The notes under the pieces are model-generated. The model had not been told where the DNA came from and did no database searches. It saw nothing but the letters and a program-made list of their open reading frames with translations. Below are positions 1 through 14,545 of a DNA stretch of 64,000 nucleotides, piece after piece (the first letter of the stretch is position 1; every line of letters begins with the position of its first letter). Made by a program: the position numbers and the translations under genes. Origin of the DNA: Closterium sp. NIES-65 (Eukaryota; Streptophyta; Zygnematophyceae; Desmidiales; Closteriaceae); the NCBI GenBank assembly GCA_948144175.1, contig CANXME010000427.1, positions 1 to 64,000 on the forward strand, read 5' to 3'.

Positions 1-1759
1 GTAGCAGCAGCTTGGGACTGAGGACGGTATTGCTGATTCCACCGCATGGCTATGACCCGGATGAGGAGGATGAACCTGCGTACTGTTTTCTTGCCCCTGC
101 ACCAGAGGAACCAGCTAGCATGGAGGAGGCATTAGCTGGACCAGATAGGGACAAATGGCTAGCTTCTAGGGATGCTGAATACCAGAGCCTGCTGGAGAAT
201 GGGACTAGGGAACTAGTGGTGCTTGCCTGAGGGAAAGAAAGCGGGTACAATGCAAATGGGTGCTAAGGATCAAGACTGACGACAAGGGGCAGGTCACCAT
301 CTACAAGAGTAGGTTGGTGGCTAAGGGGTTTATGCAGAAGGAGAAGCGGGACTTCAATGAGATCTTTGCTCCCACTGCCAAACCCCCTACCCTTCGTGTC
401 TTGTTGGCAGATGCAGCCGTTAGTGGGAAGTTCATTATCCAGATGGACATATCAACGGCATTTCTCAACGGGATTTTAGAGGAGGAGGTGTTCATGACGC
501 AGCCACCTGGGTATGAGGATGGTACGGGCAGGGTGTGCAAGCTGAAAAATTCCATCTACGGCTTGAAGCAGGCGCCACGCTGCTGGTACCAGAAGTTGGC
601 AGCTGTTTTAGAGGAGGTGGGATTCAGGACCAGCAGCTGTGATGAGAGCCTCTTTCTCAAGGGGGAGGGGGAGAAGCTGGTGCTGTTTCTGGTCTATGTG
701 GACGACATTCTTCTCTTTAGCAGCAGCATGAAGGAGATCCAGAAGGTGCAGCAGCAGCTGATGGAGAACTTCAAGTGCAAGAACCTTTGGGAGGTAAAGT
801 ACACCTCGGGATGCACGTGGAGAGGGATCTGGATCACAGGTGGTTGAAGCTGCACCAGGAGAAGTTCATCAAGGAGCTTGGGGAGAAGTACGGAATTGAG
901 AATGAGCGCAAGGTTGCAACTCCCCTGCCAGCAGAATTCAAGCTTGTGAAAGCTGCAGAGGATGAAGGGGTTTGAAGCCGAGGAGCAGCAGCAATTTCAG
1001 TCCTTGGTGGGCAGCCTCTTGTATGCAGCAGTTCACACAAGGCCCGACATCTCTTTCTCGGTTGGGCAGCTGGCTAGGGTGGTGCAGAATCCATCAGAGG
1101 AGCAGGTGGATGCAGCTGAGCGTGTGGTGAAGTATCTGAACTCTCACCCAAGCATTGGAGTTCAATACTCCGCATCTGCACAGGTGAAGCAGAAAGGGGT
1201 TGAGGTGCTGAAAGAGAAAGGGGAGAGGCTTGGAGAAGGCAAGCTCTTTCTCACTTGCTTTACCGATGCTACGTGGGCCTCTGAGAAGGAGGATTCCTCA
1301 TCTGTGGGAGGATACATCTGCGTAGTTGGGGGAGGACCTGTTAGTTGGAGGTCAAAGAAGCAGACGGAGACAGCACTCTCTTCTGTGGAATCAGAGTACA
1401 TGGCGATGTTCCATGGGGTGAAGGAGGTGATTTGGCTGAGGAGGCTGTTAGAGGAGATTGGCCAGGAGCAAAAGGTTGCTACGCCGCTGTTTTGTGATAG
1501 CAAGGGAGCTCTTGGGATGGCCAGGAATGCTGTGCTTCATGGGCTAAACAAGCACATGCGTATCAAGTGGCACTGGCTGCGTAAGGAGGTGAAAAGGGGG
1601 ACGGTGAATCCGATCTACATCAAGACTCACCAGCAGCCAGCAGACTTCCTCACCAAGAGGCTTGCGGATGAGCCTCATTGGCGTTGTGTGCGCATGAGTG
1701 GAATGAGCATGAACTAGTATGGAATGATGGGGATGCAGCCGGCAGGCTGAGGGGGAGTG
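1..1759 (+). mobile_element. CopA-1, Copia LTR retrotransposon, 3' part of pol (broken, runs off left edge)
   Basis: Remains of a Ty1/Copia Pol: reverse transcriptase (motif YVDDILLF near 695-720), then RNase H (TDATWAS near 1262, SVESEYMA near 1382, the DSKGALGMA block near 1496) and the C-terminal stretch ending in the MSGMSMN motif. Gag, protease and most of integrase lie outside the window. The frame carries about four breaks, so it is a fossil. A polypurine tract (GAGGGGGAG, 1749-1757) sits just before the 3' LTR, as the family requires for plus-strand priming. Nearly every stretch can be matched to the whole copy at 36911-41491, which fixes the family. Confidence 0.93.
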
Positions 1760-2751
1760 TGTTGGGTGCAAATTCACATTGCACGACATCCTGCCGTCTG
1801 TTTGTACGAGTATGCGTGTGCGAATGCATTTGCGTGAGAATGGAATGTTCGTGTGTTTGTTTGTTTTCGCAAGTTTCGCTTGAAGCATTTGCAGATACTC
1901 GCACAATGTGCGCTTCGGCATAACATTGTACGCGCTATGAACAGTACAAGCAGAAAGGACGAGCTCGCAAAGGAACTCCAGGCACTATGGGGGTACAATT
2001 TAGGTGAAGGTTGGATGTTGTTTGTCTGTATGTGCATGCTACAGGGCCAGGGGAAACCAGCGGAACCAGCATTTGGCTGGTTGGGCAAAGACAAAACAGG
2101 TTCTGTTTTTAGGACCTGAACCTGGTTGTTGTTTTCCCAGGTTGGAAAAACAGAACCAGAGGTTTTTCACCAACCTACCATCTGCTATTTTGTCCAGCCA
2201 GGTTGGTTCTGCTGCTTGGAATTATTTGGGATCATCCCTGGTTGTTCCCAGGTTGATTCCCAAGGTCCTTGCTAGCTAGAGCTATTTATTCCTTCTCTGT
2301 TTGTACCTGAATATAGTGAAATTGATTCAAGCGAATTCCTTCCTTGCTGGAATTTCCTTTCTACGCGGTGCGACGGCGGAATGCTACCCGAGTCAACGCT
2401 AGTACGCTAGCACTCCAACGCTAGGCTAACGCTGTCCGAGCCATAACTTCGTAATGGCAAAACTTTTCGCAATGCAACTTGGCTTATTTTAAAGCTCTTA
2501 GAGTGAGCTTCGATATAGTAAATTCTCAGCTTAATCCGATCTACGGTCTGCACGATACGCTGCGCGACGTTCAAGGTACTCTTGCTGTTTTGACTAAGTC
2601 CCTCTTGATCCCTCTCTCTACAAACTCGGACCCGAGGATAGGGGCTGGTCTTGTACCAGGCACCCAAGGACCCTTGGAGGTGACCCCGAGGAGAGGTTTT
2701 AAGTTTGATAAAGTCTTAATAGCTTGAATTTATTAGGCCCTTACACCAACA
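1760..2751 (+). repeat. 3' LTR of CopA-1
   Basis: Starts TGTTGGG and ends CCAACA like every CopA LTR. It is 992 bp, about 100 bp shorter than the family's usual 1093 bp. It follows the polypurine tract directly and abuts Gypsy-type sequence on the right, so CopA-1 appears to have inserted into that Gypsy element. The 5' partner LTR is outside the window, so the target-site duplication (expected to be GATTC from 2752-2756) cannot be tested here. Confidence 0.93.
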
Positions 2752-4139
2752 GATTCATTGCGACACTCGAAATTTACTTAGAGGCCGTTGGCTGTACGAC
2801 CCCGACACACGATGCAATGCGGATTCGGCTCGCAGCGACACTGTTTTGGGGCCCCGCGCTCGAGTGGATTTACAACAGCAATAAGATCCGAGGTGAGGGG
2901 TCATGGACGCAGTTTCGGGAAGCTTTAATTCAACGTTTCGAACCAATCAACTCCAGCTACATGGCGCGGCAGCAGATTCATCGGCATAAACAGTTCGGCA
3001 GTGTAATACAGTACACGCAGCAGATGGAGAACCTCCCGAATCACTGACCTGACTGAAGGGGAAAAAATCCAATTGTATACTGAGGGGCTAAAAATGGAAG
3101 TCCGGCAACAGGTGATCGCCGCGAACTACAACAACTACCGCGACATGGTGTGTGCAGCAGAGAGATTCGATGCGCTAATCCGATGTGATCCCGAGACAAT
3201 ATGCCACGTGCCGAATCGATTATTTGGCACGAAGCGATTGGCACCACCCACGACCGCCGACCCGATGGATATCGACAAGATCGACGCAAAGTAGCGGCCG
3301 ACAAAATATGAGAAGTGCGAATTTTGCGGCGCAGCAGGACATCGACTCTTGGCGTGTTGGAAAATGAAGAAGGCATAAGCAGAGCTGCAGGGCAACAACA
3401 GTGCGACATCCACGATAACAAAAATAGGAGGACATGATGGCGCGAGTTTAAAACGCCACGACCGGCCGGCAACAGGGGAAATCGCCAAGACAAATGGAGG
3501 CTCCGCGAAACAAGACTCTGCATCGACCAGGAAACTCCAGCGGAACACCCCCGAGAGTAAGAATATTCCCTCTCAATGTTTTCAAGCCTTTAGAAAGTTC
3601 AGGGGAGATTTCAAGGCCAAGAAAAAGCCTTCAGACATTATTCAAGTACCTGAGAAGCTGGGCAAACCACTCAGGAGCGTTGAAAAGGGTCGTACGTTCC
3701 AAGGAGTTTATATTCTCTCCCCGCAGTACGGTGTTAAGGCTCCCAATTGCTCACAGGTGAAGCCTACACAGCTGCAAAAGCTTAGCGGAAGGTTCCAGGC
3801 CAAGATGAAGCTGAATCGGCCTCGGATAAATCCTTTTAACCCTACTCAGTTGAACACTGATATGGAGTTTACAACTTCGAGCGCAGGACTAAGGGATGAT
3901 CTATTCGACATACCGTACGATCCTATAAGCGAGACCATGTACAGTTACTCGGAGCAGCAACAACCAGTTCTACTCGAGGTGAGCTGCAATGGGCGACGCC
4001 TCCAGGCACTGGTGGACAGCGGTGCGTCTCACTCGGTGTGCGACCGCGGGATGTTGGAGAAAATTGGAGAACCTTCGGAGGAGACCAAGTTCACGGCAAC
4101 GATGGTGGACGATACAAAACTTCCCATCCACGGCGAAGC
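2752..4139 (+). mobile_element. Ty3/Gypsy-type LTR retrotransposon fragment (gag to protease), broken
   Basis: The first 300 bp encode a Gypsy-type Gag capsid domain (WGPALEWIY, then SWTQFREALIQRF). Near 3313-3360 a CX2CX4HX4C zinc knuckle is readable (CEFCGAAGHRLLAC). Near 3965-4139 lies a retropepsin-like protease with LVDSGASHSVCD. This gag, knuckle, protease order is that of Ty3/Gypsy, and the sequence is unlike CopA. There are several breaks. Both ends are cut by CopA LTRs (1760-2751 on the left, 4140 on the right), so the Gypsy copy is older than both. Its RT, integrase and LTRs are not in the window. Confidence 0.8.
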
Positions 4140-5231
4140 TGTTGAGTGCAAATTCACATTGCACGACATCCTGCCGTCTGTTTGTACGAGTATGCGTGTG
4201 CGAATGCATTTGCGTGTGAATGGTATGCTCGTGTGTTTGTTTGCTTTCGCAATTTTCGCTTGAAGCATTTGCAGGTACTCGCACAGTGTGCGCTTCGGCA
4301 TAACATTGTACGCGCTATTATTAGTACAAGCAGAAAGGACGAGCTCGCAAAGGAACCCAAGATGGAAGCTTTGCAGTTCGGCTTACTTGATTGCGCAGAT
4401 TCAGTTCTATCCAACTCGAAATTGTACTGTTTTGTTTGGTTGACTATAGTGTAGCAGGGCAGGCACTATAGGGGTACAATTTAGGTGAAGGTTGGATGTT
4501 GTTTGTCTGTATCTGCATGCTACAGGGCCAGGGGAAACCAGCGGAACCAGCATTTGGCTGGTTGGGCAAAGACAAAACAGGTTCTGTTTTTAGGACCTGA
4601 ACCTGGTTGTTGTTTTCCCAGATTGGAAAAACAGAACCAGAGGTTGTTTACCAACCTACCACCTGCTGTTTTGTCCAGCCAGGTTGGTTCTGTTGCTTGG
4701 AATTATTTGGGATCATCCCTGGTTGTTCGCAGGTTAAATCCCAAGGTCCTTGCTAGCTAGAACTATTTTTTCTTTCTCTGTTTTGTACCTGAATATAGTG
4801 AAATTGATTCAAGCGAATTCCTTCCTTGCTGGAATTTCGTTTCTACGCGGTGCGACGGCGGAATGCTACCCGAGTCAACGCTAGTACGCTAGCACTCCAA
4901 CGCTAGGCTAACGCTGTCCGAGCCATAATTTCGTAATGGCAGAACTTTTCGCGAGGCAATTTGGTTCATTTTAAAGCTCTTGGAGCGAGCTTCGATATAG
5001 TAAATTCTCAGCTTAATCCGATTTACGGTCTGCACGATACGCTGCGCGACGTTCAAGGTACTCTTGCTGTTTTGACTAAGTCCCTCTTGATCCCTCTCTA
5101 CAAACTCGGACCCGAGGATAGGGGCTGGTCTTGTACCAGGCACCCAAGGACCCTTGGAGGTGACCCCGAGGAGAGGTTTTAAGTTTGATAAAGTCTTAAT
5201 AGCTTGAGTTTATTAGGCCCTTACACCAACA
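4140..5231 (+). repeat. 5' LTR of CopA-2
   Basis: A 1092-bp CopA LTR, TGTTGAG...CCAACA, followed at once by the AGC spacer and primer-binding site. It begins inside the protease region of the Gypsy fragment (left flank GAAGC), which marks the insertion point of CopA-2. Confidence 0.95.
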
Positions 5232-8200
5232 AGCTGGTATCAGAGCTGCGTTATAGTGATCCTCGTTATAGGTAGCTATGGCGGGCAACACCTCGGCGGT
5301 AGCTGGTGAATCTTCAGCCCAAGATCGTAGCGGCAGCCAAGATTCTGGTGTTTCTGCGCCAAGAGGAGCGCGAACAAGCCAGGGCTCGCTAATCAAGGAG
5401 GTGCTGAAAAACTTCACCGTCGAGAAGTTCAATGGTGAGGGCTATAATGATTGGGCCTGGAAAATGCAACTTTATTTCCGTCAGATCGGATTGCTGAAAC
5501 TAATGATTGGGGAGGAGCCTAGACCGAGTGACCCCGCCCTTCAGGAAGATTGGGACGAGCGCGCCTCGGCTGGCTACTACTTGATGTCGCAGAGTTTGGA
5601 GCTGAACCAGCGTCACCACGTCATGCACATGCTGCCGGAGGTTCAGTGCGGTCCGAAGGCGTGGACCATGTTGAAGGAGCTGCACGCCCCGACCTCCGTT
5701 GTTGCAACATTGATTCTGGAGAGGGAGCTGTCCGCGTTGCGCCTGAGCGAGGGAGAGCCGGTGCAACCTGTCCTGGACAAATTGCGCGACCTCTACGCAA
5801 AGTTGGCGACCGCGGGAATCACCTACCCGGAGCAGACCAAGTGCCTGAAGATGCTCTCGCTGCTGCCGGAATCGTGGCTTCAATTTACGAGCAGATTGAG
5901 CCTGCCGCAGAACCAGAGCTTGTGGACGCTCGAGTGGGTGCGGACGAAGATTCTGGAGGAGGACTTCCGTCGCCGCCAACTGAGGGGTGGAGACGACGGC
6001 AGCAGCGGCTACGGGATGCAAGGGAGCCAACGTGGCAGAGGACGTGGCTTTGGTGGTGCTGGACGCGGTGCAAAGAAGGACGACGACTCCAATGACCAAC
6101 AAGGAGGTACCGGGTGGGGTCGCGGTGCGAAATCTGGACGTGGGGGCAAGTCGGGTGCTGGTGGCAAAATGAAAGGGAGTTGCTGGTATTGTGAGAAGGA
6201 GGGGCACCCCTGGTTTTTGTGCTATAAGAAACCCGATGGATGGACCCCCCAGAATCGTCACCAGGATGGCAGCGCGCGGAGGAACCAGAAAAACGGCGCG
6301 AACATGGTAGCTGATTCGTCCGACAAACAACCCGAAGGGCAACGGCGGTGCGGAGAAGAAGGAGCGCACCGCGGGCCAATTCTTCCATATGGGAGACAAA
6401 GGGGAGCAAGGAGACGCATCTGGTAATGTTGGAGCAGAGCTGCACCCCCTGGACTATTGGGTGTTGGACACAGGCGCTGCTTGGACAATGACGCCCCGCA
6501 AGGACCTGCTGGACGACGTACGCGCTGCACCGATAAATGAGGTGTGCTCCGCCTCTGGACACGCGCTGAAGGTGGCTGGTGCGGGACGAGCTGCGTTTAA
6601 GGGAGCGGATGGCAAGCCGGTGGTACTGCACGACGTTCTCCTTGTTCCTGAACTCAAGGCCAACCTCATCTCCCTCCGTAAGCTTGGCAAGGCTGGGGTG
6701 AGCACTAGCACGGATGGGGCACGCACTTACAAGGGGCAGTTGGGCAATCGGGTGCTTTGGGATCTGCACGAGAGTACGGACGTGTACAGATCTATGTGGC
6801 AGCTGCCGGCGTTGGCGTGGCATGGTGGGGGGCAGGCTGGAGAGGGGTCTGCATCCCAGGGGGAGTGCAACGCCGTTGGAGGGGTTGGTGTGAAAGTGTC
6901 GGCCAGATCTGGGGAGACGGATTGGGCAACTGCACACTGACGTTTGGGGCATGTGGCAATGCTTTTGCTGAAGCAGCTGGAGAAGGATGGAGCCGTCAAG
7001 GGCTTGAAGCTGAACGGACAACCACTCGATGATAACTGTGAAATTTGCCTCCTTTCAAAGTTCACCCGTTTCCCCTTCCATAGTGTGGCTGGCAAGAGCA
7101 AAAAGCCGTTGGAGCTGGTCCACATGGACTTGGTGGGGCCGCTGCAAGTGCAAGGGCACAAGGGGGAGCGGTACTTCCTAACCATAATGGATGACTGGAG
7201 CAGGCTAATGTGGGCGTATCCGCTGAAGCAGAAAGATCACGCCGCCTCCACGATTCGGGACGATTGGCTGCCGTTCGTGGAGAAGCAAGCGGAGTGTGTG
7301 GTGAAGCGGATTAGGACAGATCGGGGTGGTGAGTTCCTTGGAGCTGAGATGACGGCCTGGCTCAAGAAGCAGGGCATCCAGAGGGAGCTGACCACGGCTT
7401 ACACCCCACAGTCCAACGGTGTAGCAGAACGGGCGAACCGGACAATTCTGGAGACAGCTAGGGCGCTGCTCATAGAATCTGGGCTGGGCAACTTGATGTG
7501 GCCCCATGCTGTTCGGCACGCTACCGTCGCTAGGAACAGGGTACTCACAAAGGTTGGGGATGACTCGTGGGTGCCGTTGGAGAGGTGGCTTGGGAGGAAG
7601 CCGCCGGTGGACATGCTGAGGGTGTTCGGTTGCATGGCAGTCGCCCACGTCCCCAAGACCTACCGCAGTAAGTTGGGGGCGAGTGCAATCTGGTGTGTGC
7701 ATTTGGGGCTGGCTGCTGAGAGCAAGGGATGGCTGCTGTGGGAACCTTCCAAGGGTGTGTTGTTTGACAGCAAGGATGTGAAGTTTGTTGAGGGCATGAT
7801 GTATGGGAGCTGGGAGAAACAGCCGGAGGCCAGGGTGTCCCAACAAATGGAGCAGATCACCATGCAGCTGGACCTGACTCCTAGTGTGTGGGAGGAGGGA
7901 GAGGAGGCAGCTGCAGAGGGTGGTGATGGAAAGAAGGTACAGGAGGCACCTGCTGGTGGAGAAAATGATGGTGTGGAGACTAGCGGTAGCACTGGTGGAG
8001 CTGCTGGATCTGAGGGAGGAGAGCAGCAGCAGGGAAAAACTAAGAAGCCGAAGGGTGTTGTTATGAGGGGATGGGAAACACCCGTCTCCAGGCCAGGACG
8101 TACCCGTATGGCTACTAAGAAGCTGACTGCAGGAGCTGATGTAGCGGAGCAGCAGCTTGGGACGGAGGAGGCATTGCTGATTCTACTGCATGGCTATGAT

Positions 8201-9715
8201 CTGGATGAGGAGGATGAACCTGCCTACTGTTTTCTTGCCCCTGCACCAGAGGAACCAGCTAGCATGGAGGAGGCATTAGCTGGACCAGATAGGGACAAAT
8301 GGCTAGCTTCTAGGGATGCTGAGTACCAGAGCCTGCTGGAGAATGGGACTAGGGAACTAGTGGTGCTGCCTGAGGGAAAGAAAGCGGTACAATGCAAGTG
8401 GGTGCTAAGGATCAAGACTGACGACAAGGGGCAGGTCACCATCTACAAGAGTAGGTTGGTGGCTAAGGGGTTTATGCAGAAGGAGAAGCGGGACTTCAAT
8501 GAGATCTTTGCTCCCACTGCCAAACCCCCTACCCTTCGTGTCTTGTTGGCAGATGCAACCGTTAGTGGGAAATTCATCATTCAGATGGATATATCAACGG
8601 CATTCCTCAATGGGATTTTAGAGGAGGATGTCTACATGACGCAGCCACCTGGGTATGAGGATGGTACGGGCAGGGTGTGCAAGCTGAAAAAGTCCATCTA
8701 CGGCTTGAAGCAGGCGCCACGCTGCTGGTACCAGAAGTTGGCAGCTGTTTTAGAGGAGATGGGATTCAGGACCAGCAGCTGTGATGAGAGCCTCTTTCTC
8801 AAGGGGGAGGGGGAGAAGCTGGTGCTGTTTCTGGTCTATGTGGACGACATTCTTCTCTTTAGCAGCAGCATGAAGGAGATCCAGAAGGTGCAGCAGCAGC
8901 TGATGGAGAACTTCAAGTGCAAGAACCTTGGGGAGGTAAAGTACTACCTCGGGATGCACGTGGAGAGGGATCTGGATCACAGGTGGTTGAAGCTGCACCA
9001 GGAGAAGTTCATCAAGGAGCTTGGGGAGAAGTACGGGATTGAGAATGAGCGCAAGTTTGCAACTCCCCTGCCAGCAGAATTCAAGCTTGTGAAAGCTGCA
9101 GAGGATGAAGGGGTTGAAGCCGAGGAGCAGCAGCAATTTCAGTCCTTGGTGGGCAGCCTCTTGTATGCAGCAGTTCACACGAGGCCCGACATCTCTTTCT
9201 CGGTTGGGCAGCTGGCTAGGGTGGTGCAGAATCCATCAGAGGAGCAGGTGGATGCAGCTGAGCGTATTGTAAAGTATCTGAACTCTCACCCAAGCATTGG
9301 AGTTCAATACTCCGCATCTGCACAGGTGAAGCAGAAAGGGGTTGAGGTGCTGAAAGAGAAGAGGGAGAGGGTTGGAGAAGGCAAGCTTTTTCTCACTTGC
9401 TTTACCGATGCTACGTGGGCCTCTGAGAAGGAGGATTCCTCATCTGTGGGAGGATACATCTGCGTAGTTGGGGGAGGACCGGTTAGTTGGAGGTCAAAGA
9501 AGCAGACGGAGACAGCACTCTCTTCCGTGGAATCAGAGTACATAGCGATGTTCCATGGGGTGAAGGAGGTGATTTGGCTGAGGAGGCTGTTGGAGGAGAT
9601 TGGCCAGGAGCAAAAGGTTGCTACGCCGCTGTTTTGTGATAGCAAGGGAGCTCTTGGGATGGCCATGAACGCTGTGCTTCATGGGCTGAATAAGCACATG
9701 CGTATCAAGTGGCAC
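5232..9715 (+). mobile_element. CopA-2 internal region (gag-pol, broken, 3' end missing)
   Basis: Gag starts with ATG at 5278 (MAGNTSAVAG), has an RGRG-rich tail, and carries the CX2CX4HX4C knuckle CWYCEKEGHPWFLC near 6180. The protease motif LDTGAAWTMTP lies near 6465. The pre-integrase and integrase core (DDWSR, RTDRGGEF, SNGVAERANRTI) lie near 7020-7450, then RT with YVDDILLF near 8835-8860 and RNase H to about 9715. From 6944 to 9742 one long open frame remains, but upstream parts have about three breaks and the normal pol end and polypurine tract are absent. It joins directly to an LTR piece at 9716 that belongs to another LTR subfamily. Confidence 0.93.
5235..5246 (+). other. Primer-binding site (initiator-Met tRNA) of CopA-2
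   Basis: TGGTATCAGAGC, complementary to the 3' end of plant-type initiator methionine tRNA (GCUCUGAUACCA). It lies three bases after the LTR end, the usual place for minus-strand priming in Copia elements. Confidence 0.93.
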
Positions 9716-10396
9716 TTGGCTGGTTGGGCAAACACAAAATAGGTTCTGTTTTTAGGACCTCAACCTGGTTGTTGATTTCCCAGGTTCAAAAAAGAGAACC
9801 AGAGGTTGTTTACAACCCTACCACCTGCTGTTTTGTCCAGCCAGGTTGGTTCTGTTGCTTGGAATTATTTGGGATCATCCTTGGTTGTTCCCAGGTTGAT
9901 TCCCAAGGTCCTTGCTAGCTAGAACTATATATATTCCTTCTCTGTTTGTACCTGAATATAGTCAATTTGATTCAAGCGAGTTCCTCCCTTCCTGGAATTT
10001 GGTTTCTACGCTGTGCGACGGCGGAATGCTACCTGAGTCAACGCTAGTATGCTAGCACTCCAACGCTAGGCAAACGCTTTCCGAGCCATAACTTCGTAAT
10101 GGCAGAACTTTTCGCGAGGCAACTTGGCTTATTTTAAAGCTCTTGGAGTGAGCTTCGACATAAGAAATTCTCAGCTTAATCCGGTCGACGGTCTGCACGA
10201 TACGCTGCGCGACGTTCAAGGTACTCTTGTTATTTTGACTAAGTCATTCTTGATCCCTCTCTCTACAAACTCGGACCCGAGGATATGGGCTGGTCTTGTA
10301 CCAGGCACCCAAGGACCCTTGGAGGTGACCCCGAGGAGAGGTTTTAAGTTTGATTAAGTCTTAATAGCTTGAGTTCATTAGGCCCTTACACCAACA
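9716..10396 (+). repeat. CopA LTR, 3' portion, subfamily B (serves CopA-3)
   Basis: The last 681 bp of an LTR, ending CCAACA and followed by a PBS, so it stands as the 5' LTR of CopA-3. It shares variants with 19720-20275 (TCAATTTGATTC, GCAAACGCTTTCCG, AAGTCATTCTTGATC, a TATATATATT box) that the 4140-5231 LTR lacks. It is therefore probably not the original 3' LTR of CopA-2. Confidence 0.85.
9925..9935 (+). promoter_or_regulatory. TATA-like box in LTR subfamily B
   Basis: CTATATATATT occupies the place where the main subfamily has CTATTTATT, in the middle of the LTR after the AACCTGG-rich part. The position fits the U3 core promoter of an LTR element. The start site itself is not mapped. Confidence 0.45.
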
Positions 10397-11670
10397 AGCT
10401 GGTATCAGAGCTGCGTTATAGTGATCCTTGATATACGTAGCTATGGCGGGCAACACCTCGACAGGAGCTGGTGAATGTTCAGCCCAAGATCGTAGCGGCA
10501 GCCATGATTCTGGTGTTTCAGCGCCAAGGGGAGCGCGAACAAACCAGGGCTCGCTGGTCAAGGAGGTGCTGAAGAATTTCACCGTCGAGAAGTTCAATGG
10601 TGAGGGCTATGATGATTGAGCCTGGAAAATGCAACTATATTTCCGTCAGATTGGATTGCTCAAAGTAATGGTTGGGGAAGAGCCTAGACCGAGTGACTCC
10701 GCGCTGCACGAAGATTGGGACGAGCGCTCCTCGGCTGGCTACTATTTGATGTCGCAGAGTTTGGAGCTGAACCAGCGTCACCACGTCATACACCTGCTGC
10801 CGGAGGTTGAGTGCGGTCCGAAGGCGTGGACCGTGTTGAAGAAGCTGCACGCCCCGACCTCCGTTGTTGCAACGTTGATGCTGGAGAGGGAGCTGTCCGC
10901 GTTGCGCCTGAGCGAGGGAGAGCCAGTGCAACCTGTCCTGGACAAATTGCGCGACCTCTACGCGAAGTTGGCGACCGCGGGAATCACCTACCCGGAGCAG
11001 ACCAAGTGCCTGAAGATGCTCTCGCTGCTGCCGGAATCGTGGCTTCAATTCACGAGCGGAATGAGCCTGCCGCAGAACCAGAGCTCGTGGACACTCGAGT
11101 CGGTGCGGACAAAGAATCTGGAGGAGGACTTCCGTCGCCGCCAACTGAGGGGTAGAGACGACAGCAGTAGCGGCTATGGGATGCAAGGAAGCCGACGTGG
11201 CAGAGGACGTGGCTTCGGTGGTGCTGGACGCAGTGCAAAGAAGGACGACGACTCCAACGACCAACAAGGAGGTACCGGTTGGGGTCGCGGTGCGAAATCT
11301 GGACGTGGGGGCAAGTCGGGTGCTGGTGGCAAAATGAAAGGGAGTTGCTGGTATTGTGAGAAGGAGGGGCACCCCTAGTTTTTGTGCTATAAGAAACCCG
11401 ATGGATGGACCCCCCAGAATCGTCAGCAGGATGGCGGCGCGCGGAGGAACCAGAAAAACGTCGCGAACATGGTCGCCGATTCGTCCGACAACAACCCGAA
11501 GGGCAACGGCGGTGCGGAAAAGAAGAAGGAGCGCACCGCGGGCCAGTTCTTCCATATTGGAGAGCAGGGGGAGCTAGGAGACGCCTCTGCCAAGGTTGGA
11601 GCAGAGCTGCACCCCCTGGACTATTAGGTGTTGGACACGGGCGCTGCTTGGACGATGACGCCGCGCAAGA
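10397..11670 (+). mobile_element. CopA-3 internal fragment (PBS, gag, start of protease), broken
   Basis: Leader and Gag from about 10443 (MAGNTSTGAG), the zinc knuckle CWYCEKEGHP near 11346, and the first residues of protease (LDTGAAWTMTPRK) ending near 11670. There are about four breaks in what remains. From 11671 the sequence turns into Pol of a different Copia family (CopB1), so CopA-3 has no integrase, RT, RNase H or 3' LTR of its own here. Confidence 0.9.
10400..10411 (+). other. Primer-binding site of CopA-3
   Basis: TGGTATCAGAGC, three bases after the LTR end at 10396, the same as in CopA-2 and CopA-8. Confidence 0.93.
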
Positions 11671-13983
<2,313 letters not shown>

Positions 13984-14220
13984 TGTTGGAGTAGGCTAGT
14001 GTTCGCTCTGCATTTCTTTTTGGCCTTATATTATTTTTCGGCCACTTTTATACTTAGCTTCATTTCTGGTTCATCTTAGGTTCACTTTGCAGTTTGTCTC
14101 TGCTTTGAACACGCCTTAGGTTCAGTTGAGGTTTTCCAACCCTAACTTTCAAATGTCTCTCGACACTTTGGTAAAAAAACCTTTTTCCTCCCGTTACTTC
14201 ACTCACTAGCCATGGCTGCT
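13984..14220 (+). repeat. Start of the CopB1 3' LTR (incomplete)
   Basis: TGTTGGAGTAGGC directly follows a CTGGGGG purine run after the end of RNase H, the normal place for a 3' LTR. The sequence is AT-richer than the flanking pol. No matching CA end or duplication is visible before the CopB2 sequence begins near 14230, so the LTR is incomplete and its right limit is approximate. Confidence 0.6.
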
Positions 14221-14317
14221 ACTCACCTAACTTCAATAGTTATCACAGTCACCACAGCAGCCTTCAGCTCTACCGCGACAGGTTGCAATTGACTCTGGGT
14301 GTTGGTGTTGGGGGCAC

Positions 14318-14545
14318 GTGCACTGGAGGTACTAGTTTTGAGGGTGATGGAGCTGAGGGTACTGGTGCTGGAGGTGCTGGTTCTGAGGGTGCTGGAGCTG
14401 AGGGTACTGGCGCTGGAGGTGCTAGTTCGTAAGGTATTCGCGCTGAGGGTTTTGGCACTCGTGATGCTAGTTCTGGGGGGGCTCGTGATGGGGACACTAA
14501 ATCTGGGGGTGCTGGAGGTAGATGTGCTAGTTCCGAGGAGATTGG
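14318..14545 (+). repeat. Degenerate G-rich tandem repeat coding a Gly/Ala/Ser/Glu hinge
   Basis: Repeats of roughly 15 and 45 bp built from GAGGGTGCTGG and GGAGGTGCT units. In the CopB2 frame they give GTGAGG and AEGTGAGG-like repeats, a known feature of the linker after integrase in this Copia type. Confidence 0.75.
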
